This document shows positions 55,271-64,000 of a DNA stretch of 64,000 nucleotides, one piece after another. Under the pieces are notes generated by a model that was not told the origin of the DNA, did not search any database, and was given only the letters and a program-made list of their open reading frames with translations. Origin of the DNA: Chamaecrista fasciculata (Eukaryota > Streptophyta > Magnoliopsida > Fabales > Fabaceae); the NCBI GenBank assembly GCA_003254925.1, contig QANZ01005013.1, positions 1 through 64,000 on the forward strand. Direction: 5' to 3'. Numbering within the stretch: the first letter of the stretch is position 1; the number at the start of each line of letters is the position of its first letter. The translations under genes and the position numbers were made by a program.

Positions 55271-55787
55271 AAATTTTGTAAGATTTATTTATAAAAATAC
55301 TTAATACATTTTTCAACTAGAGAACTTGATTGTTGTTAACAATATTGTGGTTTGTGAATACATTCTAGGACATGAAGACAAGAATTTTAAATTCAGATTA
55401 TTGTGTAAGATATCCATATCCCGTTCATTATTTTTTTTGGACAACTGTTCATTAATTAAATTACCTTATATATAAGTTGCATATATGTAATCCTTCTCAT
55501 TGTATGGCACACACATTTGAGTGTGCTTCTAGCTAGTTGGCGACATAATAATCCAGTTTGAACTTTGAAGCCAATAAAGAAAATGAGCATATATAGCCTC
55601 TGCTTTTCACGGAAGGATACACATATATTATTATATTCTTTAACTTGGATCACATATACCTACCTCATCACATTTTAAAGAGATAACAGCTCTAAATTGA
55701 ATTTTTTTTTTAAAAAAATATTGTACATCTATTAGACTATTTTGAAGTAACAGGTAATAATTATCTGGATTCTTTTGTCCTATCTAA

Positions 55788-57209
55788 GGGTATGTTTGGG
55801 AGACTTTTAATTTTAATCCAATCTCATCCAATCTCATCCAAATAGATGGGATGAGATTATTTTTTAATTGGATGAGATGAGATGATGTATTGGTGTTTGG
55901 GTGATTTTAGTGATAATGATGTTAAATAGGGTGTGGAATTATATAAAAGGGTATGTAATGATTGTGGTTGGTAGAAATAAGTTGATGGATTTTTGTAATT
56001 TGTATAGGGGTAGAAATGGTAGAAAATAATGAGATGAGATGGAGATAATGATGAGATGAGATGATATGTGTTTGGTTGTGTTTTGATTGAAATGAGATTG
56101 AGATGAGATGATATTGGGAAGTGTGATATGGTATTGGAAATTGTGAGATGAGAAAAATTTTGGATTGAGGGTTAGGGGTCAATCCAAATCCAAGTGGATG
56201 AGATNNNNNNNNNNNNNNNNNNNNNNNNNNNNNNNNNNNNNNNNNNNNNNNNNNNNNNNNNNNNNNNNNNNNNNNNNNNNNNNNNNNNNNNNNNNNNNNN
56301 NNNNNNNNNNNNNNNNNNNNNNNNNNNNNNNNNNNNNNNNNNNNNNNNNNNNNNNNNNNNNNNNNNNNNNNNNNNNNNNNNNNNNNNNNNNNNNNNNNNN
56401 NNNNNNNNNNNNNNNNNNNNNNNNNNNNNNNNNNNNNNNNNNNNNNNNNNNNNNNNNNNNNNNNNNNNNNNNNNNNNNNNNNNNNNNNNNNNNNNNNNNN
56501 NNNNNNNNNNNNNNNNNNNNNNNNNNNNNNNNNNNNNNNNNNNNNNNNNNNNNNNNNNNNNNNNNNNNNNNNNNNNNNNNNNNNNNNNNNNNNNNNNNNN
56601 NNNNNNNNNNNNNNNNNNNNNNNNNNNNNNNNNNNNNNNNNNNNNNNNNNNNNNNNNNNNNNNNNNNNNNNNNNNNNNNNNNNNNNNNNNNNNNNNNNNN
56701 NNNNNNNNNNNNNNNNNNNNNNNNNNNNNNNNNNNNNNNNNNNNNNNNNNNNNNNNNNNNNNNNNNNNNNNNNNNNNNNNNNNNNNNNNNNNNNNNNNNN
56801 NNNNNNNNNNNNNNNNNNNNNNNNNNNNNNNNNNNNNNNNNNNNNNNNNNNNNNNNNNNNNNNNNNNNNNNNNNNNNNNNNNNNNNNNNNNNNNNNNNNN
56901 NNNNNNNNNNNNNNNNNNGAGAGAGAAAATTATAAGTGTAATAAATGAGGGTATGTAAAATTACTATTTTGTCTAATTTTTTTTTTTATATTTGTATTAA
57001 AGTATAGGTAATTATAGGTGTGTAAGTAGGGATAGATTAGTAATTGTAAGAGAAAATGAGATGATGTTGTGAATGAGATGATCATGTGAATGAGATGAGA
57101 TGAGATGGAGGTTCCAAAAAACACCCAACAAGTACTGTTCATCCAATCCTAGGATGAGATTAAGATTGAATGAGATTGGATTAGGATTGGGGTGTCCCCA
57201 AACAGAGCC
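55788..57209. mobile_element. Harbinger-like element interrupted by an assembly gap
   Basis: GGGTATGTTTGGGAGACTTT and the inverted right end GGCTCTGTTTGGGGACACC pair, followed by AATCCAATCTCATCC repeats. Sub-terminal sequence (GGGTATGTAATGATTGTGGT, TTGTATAGGGGTAGAAATGG) matches the inverted right part of 47064-48558, so both belong to one superfamily. The interior is a 714-N gap. Confidence 0.62.
56205..56918. other. Assembly gap (714 N)
   Basis: A run of N inside the Harbinger-like element. The open frames spanning it are artefacts. Confidence 0.99.
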
Positions 57210-57263
57210 TAGATAACCAAACTCAATTTGTTTCATTCCTATTGGTACCTTATAAAAGAAAAA

Positions 57264-57714
57264 AGTTAAAGGCTTATTTTAGTTCTAAATGTATTTTTAA
57301 CGTTTATTTTAGTCCTTTATATTTTAAAATATTCAAAATGGTTTTAAAAGTTGACAAAATGTTTTATTTTAGTCCCCAACAATTGAATATAGTCATATTT
57401 CTTTCATTTCAAATTCGAATGTGACGATTTCAGAACTACGTATTGTTTTCAAAGAATACTTTCTCTAGCCAGTTGGGACCATCAGCAAATGAGATCAAAT
57501 CGATCTTGAAAGTAGACCACTCATTCCACGGTCAAACAAGTAAAATTGATCATATCTCTCTTGTTTCAAATTCAAATGCGATGAATTCAGAACCACAAGC
57601 TACTCTTATCAAGTCATTTCAATTTGAAATGAGATATACGAGAAATATGGTCAAATTCAATAGTTTGAGACCAAAATGAAACATTAAGGTATAGGACCAA
57701 AATAACCCTTTTAC
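57264..57714. mobile_element. Shortened copy of the 850-bp MULE-like family
   Basis: GTTAAAGGCTTATTTTAGTT and the inverted GTAAAAGGGTTATTTTGGTC pair at the ends. Internal GTCATATTTCTTTCATTTC, GGACCATCAGCAAATGAG and ACTCTTATCAAGTC are shared with 2968-3800 and 7286-8130. Ends about 95 bp before the MATE copy 2 start codon, so it is in the proximal promoter or leader. Confidence 0.65.
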
Positions 57715-57807
57715 CCATAAAAAAAAATACAACAATGCTTTTTCTTTTGGCCTCACATCCTTAATATATGCAATAAGATATGTGTGTGGGTGTGTGTGTC
57801 ATTGAGA

Positions 57808-60800
57808 ATGGGTTTAATAATGGAGATGGGAAAGAGAGAAAAAGTGGTTTCAGAAGTGAAGAAGCAACTATGGCTTGCAGTGCCTCTATTCACAGTGGGT
57901 GCGTTACAATACAGTTTGCAAACCATATCTGTCATCTTCGTTGGTCATCTTGGTACTCTTCCTCTCTCTTCTGCTTCCCTTGCCACTTCCTTCTCTTATG
58001 TCTCTGGCTTCAACGTCCTGGTAATTACAAATTTATACCAATACCCTTTACATCAATTAATGCTTACAAGTTACTTAGAACAATGATTTTCTTGGTGAAT
58101 ATCTCCGATAAGTCAGTGAGTGAATTACAAAATGGATATCAATGAGTGATCATTGATATAAGGAAGGAGTGTCTTGTCTCGTATTATGTATGATTCATAC
58201 AATTAACTTGTGAATTAGTTGTGAGAGATATGTATAAATGGTGAATTAGTTAATGAAGGCTATATTATCTTTGTTGTGGTAATATGCCTTCAACGTCCAG
58301 AGACGACTGAACCTAAGAACTTTGAATCATTTTGCTAAAGAATATTGAATCACAATGAAACGATGAATGCCTCGAAGCACACGTGCATCATGCCAGGATA
58401 TGTACTAAATATTCTTAAGAATGCGATGTTGTTGGCTTTTTCTTGTTGTGGCATGTAAAAGACGGCAATGTACGTGTTTAACTATAACATGATATAATTA
58501 TGCCAAGTTCTAAAGATATACATATTATAATTTCGTGATGTTTTTTTTTTTTTTTTTCTAAAATTTCTTTTCTTGGCATGTTCTAAAATACTGTCCTGTT
58601 TCGCTCTGTCTTTGGACTGTGCAGAATTTATTTATTTTTTAAAAAACTGTAAATAAATTGTAAAATCACGGTTTTTCATCCTCTGTTTTACTGATTTCAG
58701 AGGTTATCGCTTTTGATTTACCCCTTCAAAAGCGTCAAAAGTTTTCTGAGTTCCTGATAATTAACAGAGAAAAAGTAAAACTAAAAACTTTTTTTTTGTT
58801 ATAAACTACCCATCTTATCTATCTGCTTTAATAATATAGATGAAGACTAATCACATTTAAGTCAAATAGAAAACTTTTTCTTATTGTTTAGAAAATATTC
58901 TAAACTTTGAGCATCAACAAAAAAAAACTACTAATTTTTTCATTTTACACAAAAATATCTGTTTTTTTCAACTCTTTTATGCTAAAAATGTCAAAATTTT
59001 AAAATTACTTTCATTGTTATTATTACTGGGGATGAACATTGGTTTGGTCACATTTTTAAATTTGGACCTAGTCCGAAATCGGGTCTAGCCAGGTCTAGAG
59101 GGTCCAGTGTCTTTGGACCCGATCCGACTAACCGGGTTATGTTATGATGTTTTCTTGTGAGTGAGTGATGCAACTCTCCCATGTACCAATTTGTAATTAT
59201 TACAATATTTTGCACTTCATAATAGACTTCATGAACTTACAACATATTTCTACCTAACTTATGTCAGTTGGGATTAGCAAGTGCACTAGATACCTTTTGT
59301 GGTCAATCATATGGAGCAGGACATTATCACATGCTTGGAATCCACATGCAAAGATCCATATTCATCCTTTCAATCATCAGTATATTCCTTGCCATAATTT
59401 GGGCTAACACAGAATCAATCCTCATTGCCATGAAGCAAAACAAAGCCATTTCAAAGCAAGCTGGATCCTATGCCTCTTGGATGATCCCAAGCCTCTTTGC
59501 ATATGGTCCTCTTCAATGCATCATGAGGTTCTTGCAAACCCAAAACATTGTCTTCCCAATGATGCTAACTTCAGCAGTTTCAGCTCTCTTTCATGCTCTC
59601 TTTTGTTGGGTTTTGGTATTCAAATCTGGGCTTGGAGCTAAAGGAGCAGCCTTGGCCATTTCTTTGTCTTATTGGGTGAATTTGGTGTTGATGGTTCTGT
59701 ATGTGAAGTTCTCTCCTTCTTGCAAACTTTCATGGACTGGTTTCTCAAAGAAGGCCTTACATAATGTGCTTGACTTCCTCAAATTTGCTGTTCCTTCAGC
59801 TCTTATGGTCTGGTGAGTCTCTTAATAATTTAGTCTTTGAAAGATATAATTACAATCAATTTGGTTTTTCGCTGAAACATAAAATTAATTAATTAATTAA
59901 TACTCCATTGTCTATGGGTGATTATATGTAATCTGATATTTTCAAACTTGAACATGCATGCATGCAGCTTGAAAGTGTGGACATTTGAGATTGTGGTCCT
60001 CTTGGCAGGTCTTCTTCCTAATCCAGCTCTAGAAACTTCAGTGCTTTCATTAAGGTAAATTAAAGAGAAAAGTTACTTTCCAATCCATGATTTTGTCTCA
60101 AAAACTACAATTTAGTCCACAAATATTGAAAATATATTTTTTGGTCTCTAATATTTTTTTTTACAAGCATCAACTATTTAGTTTTCACGGATAACACTTC
60201 AGTGACTAAATAGTTGATGTTTGTAAAAAAAAATCAAGAGCCAAAAAATGTATTCCTAATATTCAAGGGATTAAACCACAGTTTTAGAACAAATTCAAAG
60301 TCTTAAAAAATAAGTTTACCCTAAATTAAATGAGACCATTTTCACTTTCTAGCTTCCTTACCTGTGAGCCTAACAAGTTGTGTCTCACATGTTGCAGCCT
60401 GAATACAGTTTCTCTAGCTTGGACAATCCCATTTGGATTTAGTTCTGCAGCATGGTAAGGATTGCCTCCAACAATACTACACACACACTCTCTCTATATA
60501 TATATAGAGTAAACTAATAATTTGGTCCCTGAAAGATCACCGAGCTGACGACTCGGTCCTTGAAAGATTAAAATACACATTTAGTCCCTGAAAGATCAAA
60601 ATAATATACATTTTAGTCCCTGAAAGATCAAAATGGTATACTATTTAGTCCATAAAAATGACTAATTAGTATACTGTTTTGATCTTTCAAAGACTAAGCT
60701 GTACATTTCAATCTTTCAGGGATTGAGTTGTCAGCTCAGTTATCTTCTAGGGACCAAATTTTTAGTATACTCCTATATATATATATATTTTAGGATACAA

Positions 60801-61876
60801 TATGATGCACGAATGGAAGTTTTAGTGAGAGACTTATGCTAAATTTGGAATGTAAATCACAGCACAAGGGTGTCAAATGAAGTAGGAGCTGGAAATGCAG
60901 AAGGTGCAAGTTTAGCAGTTAAAGTGGTGTTAGGCATAGCCTTAACCGAGGGAATGTTATTGTTAGTAGTGATGATTCTGATAAGAAACCAATGGGGCAG
61001 AGTGTATAGCAATGACAAAGCAGTGGTCACATATATGGCAGAAATGATGCCAATTCTGGCTGTTTCTAACTTCATAGACGGAATCCAAAGTGCTCTTTCA
61101 GGTATTAATTAATTAATCAAATTCCCTTAATTGTAAAGGAAAAATACTCTTGATACAGTTAAAGTATGGAGTGAGTTTCAGTTGTACCTCTAAACAATTT
61201 TGGGTCAATTGTACTCCCAATTTTTTCTTTTTATGTCAATTGTACCCCAATACAATTGACCCCAAAAAGATTTGGGGAGTACAACTCAAACTGACCACAT
61301 ATTTTGAGAGTACCAAGAATATTTTTGCCTAATTGTAAATTAGCAAACTTTAGACATTGTCACCATCATGATTTTGTTATGTGAATTTGATGTGGTTGGT
61401 TAACAATGGTTATGGTCAGGCATTGTGAGAGGTTGTGGATGGCAGAAGATTGGAGCGTATGTGAATTTGGGGTCCTTTTATTTTGCAGGCATTCCTTGTT
61501 CTCTTGTATTAGCTTTTGTTGTGCACATGAATGCAAAGGTTTATCTATATGCTACTATATACCTTGTTATTTTCCTCTTGTTATTTCATTAATTAATTAT
61601 ATGTTTTTCTTGTGTCAAATAGGGGCTTTGGTTGGGGATCATGGTTGCCTTTTCTCTTCAAGTCCTATTTTTCCTTGTCATTACAATTCGAACTAATTGG
61701 GAGGAAGAGGTAATAATAACTAATAGGGCATATAGACATATATAGTGTCACTGCTATTACACTCCAATCATAACATGGCTATTTATCTCTTTTTATAGGC
61801 AAAAAAAGCTCAAAGTAGAGTAGAGCATTCAACTATCCCATTCACGGAAACTACAACAAGTGAAAACCAAATGTGA
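57808..61876 (+). CDS. MATE efflux transporter (DETOXIFICATION-type), copy 2, intact
   Basis: Twelve-helix MATE antiporter expected in the plasma or vacuolar membrane, exporting small organic compounds in exchange for H+. The substrate cannot be told from sequence. Exons: 57808-58020, 59268-59812, 59968-60054, 60398-60454, 60863-61101, 61420-61538, 61623-61709 and 61799-61876, all with GT/AG borders and matching phases, giving 474 residues (usual for the family). Seen in order: KKQLWLAVPLFTVGALQYSL, IFVGHLGTLPLSSASLATSF, GLASALDTFCGQSYGAGHYH, FLQTQNIVFPMMLTSAVSAL, WTGFSKKALHNVLDFLKFAV, RVSNEVGAGNAEGASLAVKV and a short hydrophilic tail. It resembles the DTX1/DTX16 branch. ATG 57808 was chosen because it opens the conserved N-terminus; 57784 and 57820 are alternatives. 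Introns 3 and 4 carry MITEs. Tandem paralogue of 49932-52545. Confidence 0.93.
58021..59267 (+). other. Intron 1 of MATE copy 2
   Basis: 1.25 kb and AT-rich. Near the 3' end (59035-59135) is GGGGATGAACATTGGTTTGG with GGTCTAGCCAGGTCTAGAGG, the look of a decayed hAT MITE end. No coding frame. Confidence 0.45.
60067..60321. mobile_element. Palindromic MITE in intron 3 of MATE copy 2
   Basis: AAACTACAATTTAGTCCACA, TTTTTGGTCTCTAATA and ACAAGCATCAACTATTTAG pair with inverted mates in the right half (CTAAATAGTTGATGTTTGT, CAAGAGCCAAAAAATG). About 255 bp. Confidence 0.6.
60507..60772. mobile_element. 266-bp MULE-type MITE in intron 4 of MATE copy 2
   Basis: GAGTAAACTAATAATTTGGT and the inverted GAGTATACTAAAAATTTGGT are the ends. 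The body is a ladder of TTAGTCCCTGAAAGATCAAA. Flanks ATATATATA and CTATATATA differ at one position, but this is in a TA tract, so the duplication is less secure. Confidence 0.7.
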
Positions 61877-62329
61877 CCATCTCAAGGCTCAAGCACAAAC
61901 CACAAGAGCAGCAAAACCCAATCTCATTTCTGAACTTTTATCTAAGTGATCCCTATTTGTATTTTTTGTTCGAATTCATTATATGTTGCTGCAAAAATTA
62001 ATGAAGAGGATGGAAAGGTTTCAAAATTCTTTCATTTGAAAGAGAAAGAAAAAGGTCCAAGAAAGAGAGAGAGGATGGTTTCATCATAAAACAGAAAACA
62101 GAAAAGGATGTGTGAGCTGTAGTCTCAGACTCAGCAATCAGCAAAATTAACTTCTATACCTTGTAAATATTTTTTGTATCTAATAAACTTATATACTAAT
62201 ATATATATATATATATNTCGTCGGTTTTGATCGGTTTGGATTGGATTGATCGGTTGAGTTTGGATTGGATTGGATTTGAACAGCCCTAATAAATATGTTT
62301 CTTGATTTTTAATTTTTTATAAAAATTAG
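61877..62329. other. 3' flank of MATE copy 2
   Basis: Probable 3' UTR to about 62160. An (AT)n tract then ends in a single N (62217), followed by TCGGTTTTGATCGGTTTGGA and GAACAGCCCTAAT, the likely right end of a hAT MITE whose left part is missing at the N. Confidence 0.5.
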
Positions 62330-62575
62330 GCCAAAGTGCGAATTTGGTCCTGTAACTTTGCTCCAGTTCCCAAATCAGTCCTATAACTTTTTTTGTCTCA
62401 AATTTGGTTCTGTATCTTTGCTCTAGGTCTCAAATCAGTCATATATCTTTTTTTGTCTCAGTTTTAGTCCCATATGTTTTAAAAACCTCCCACCGTTAGT
62501 CCTCCGTCTATTTTAAATTACAGTTTAGTCTTGAAAACTTCAAGCCCCTTTTACTTTAGTCCCTAACTATCAAAA
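62330..62575. repeat. One-armed 'aatttggtcctgtaac' MITE relic
   Basis: GGCCAAAGTGCGAATTTGGT opens a series of CAAATCAGTCCTATAACTTT and TTTTAGTCCCATATG phrases like the left arms of the palindromic MITEs elsewhere in the window. No inverted right arm was found. Confidence 0.5.
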
Positions 62576-64000
62576 TGAAAATGAAAGAGCATCCCTGAAG
62601 ATTCTCAAGCATTACATCTTGGTCCATAATCCATGAATTCTTCATGAAATGGAATAGAAATGCAAAAAAAAAAACACAAATTAAAAGCAAATGACAAAAG
62701 GACCAAAACTGAAAACGAAAAAAATTTAAACCCACCGGAAAACGTACGGAAATCGACGAGAAACTCAAAAACTCATCTAAAAACCCCAATCCTCACTAAA
62801 ATCTCACTCAAATAATCGCCCTCAAATGCTTTAAGAAAGAATTTTCGAAAATCCAAACTTTTGAGGAGGGAGGTGATCGCACCCGTCGTTAGGTGGCCAA
62901 AATATCGGCATTAAATGCACTATAGTGGTGCAATCCGGGTCGATCTCTCGAGAAACTTCTAGTAGTTTAAAAGTGAATAGTGTTGAATTTCTACTTATTT
63001 GGTAAAGGTAACGGAGAATTTCTTTGAAATAGTTTCTAACACCTAAGACACAAATTGAATTAAGCAATAAATGTTTTTGTTATTTTCTTAACAAAGAGGA
63101 CTAAACTGAAATTAATAATAATAAAAGAGTTAAACAACCACAGAGAGAAAAGGCACCCGACGAAGCATATGGATCAAGCAATCATCACTATATAAAATTA
63201 TGTTAGAATTATCTCACATTGATCATCCTAAGATAGTCACTAACCAAGCAACTTAGAGTGGCAAACTTATAATGAAAGCATCTCCAACAAGACAAATTTA
63301 TAACAAGACATGAAAACCTCGTTGAATTGATGAATAATTGATTAAGAGTCACAATCTCTATAACAAACACTATTGTCAGAGCTAATACATCAATAATTAT
63401 AATCAAAATAGCATTCACTCAAAGGGTTACAATCAAGATATATATATGAAAGAATCAAGTTCAACTCTCAATCTAAAGAACAGAATAAGAATAACAATCA
63501 AGTTCCAATTCTAAACCAAGAAACGGAAACAAGAAAGAATCCTAATCCGAGTGTGAGAAAACTCCCTAGATGAAGCTCTTAGCTCATGCTTTAATCCATT
63601 GCTCCTCCGGGTTGAGGGGTTTAGCTACTCATGGTGCAGATAATCACAACAACATGTGCAAATCCTGACTGAACCGCCATAGCACGAAAAAAGCTCCCAA
63701 GAAGATGAAGAATGGTGGAAGGTGTTGATGGGCAAGATGGAAGACGGCTCTCTAGGGTTGCTAACTACTGAAATCTTACCTAGGGTTGAATAATATATCA
63801 TTTTCGGATCATCCCCAAGTGGAACGGGCCAAATTCATCGAGAAACGAGCTTGGGCCTGATAATTAAAAATTCTGCGTAGAGCTTAAAGTGGCGAGTAAG
63901 TGGCGAAGTCTCGATTCTGCACCAAAAAATTTTGATTCAGTCTCTGGCTCATTTTCTTATATCCTTGGCTCTTCCTTGAGACTTCCAATGCTTCAGACTT
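62576..64000. other. Unassigned sequence, possibly an old retroelement-derived repeat
   Basis: More GC-balanced than the rest, with a distinctive GGAGGTGATCGCACCCGTCG near 62873 and GCTCCTCCGGGTTGAGGGGT near 63600. No open frame longer than about 80 codons and no recognised domain. The even composition and lack of genes suggest non-coding parts of a dispersed element cut by the window edge, but I cannot name it. Confidence 0.3.

Noticed and set aside
56165-56958. Open frames across the second N gap
   Set aside because: Almost entirely Ns; the real bases belong to a Harbinger-like element with GATGAGAT repeats.

Overview
The window is AT-rich nuclear DNA of a flowering plant, almost certainly a eudicot. 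The evidence is intron-containing genes of plant-only families (DUF1639, an R2R3-MYB of the MYB62/MYB116 type, DETOXIFICATION-type MATE transporters), a plant U2 snRNA gene with its USE promoter element, and a dense load of plant MITEs, SINEs and Helitrons. I cannot name the genus. Two long N gaps (10015-10843 and 56205-56918) and four single Ns mark assembly joins.

Genes in order: a DUF1639 protein gene (4577-5826, +, three coding exons); a single-exon MAKR/DUF1645-like protein (19533-20396, -); a complete 23-exon cytosolic glutaminyl-tRNA synthetase (28929-37367, +); a three-exon MYB62/116-like transcription factor (43559-44775, -); a broken MATE transporter gene (49932-52545, +); a U2 snRNA gene (52761-52956, -); and an intact eight-exon MATE transporter (57808-61876, +). 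The two MATE genes are a tandem duplication, since their 5' flanks are also duplicated. The first copy carries a frameshift, a damaged exon 2 end and a nonsense codon; the second is open throughout.

Between and inside these genes lies layered transposon debris. At least ten palindromic elements have 9-10 bp A/T-rich target duplications typical of Mutator-like (MULE) MITEs. Three hAT-type elements have perfect 8-bp duplications. Two tRNA-derived SINEs lie on the minus strand. Three short non-autonomous Helitrons follow the A^TC...CTAG^T rule, two of them head to tail just upstream of the MYB promoter. A Harbinger-like element holds a captured piece of a UPL7-type HECT ubiquitin ligase gene. 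Several elements are nested two or three deep (12301-13910, 14707-15760, 24479-25673, 27306-28374).

The most notable points are a 33-bp in-frame tandem triplication in the GlnRS gene just before its HIGH motif, the UPL7 gene capture, the interlocked target duplications near 12.47 kb, the tandem Helitrons beside the MYB promoter, and the fully equipped U2 snRNA gene. I see no CRISPR, operon or other prokaryotic-style system.
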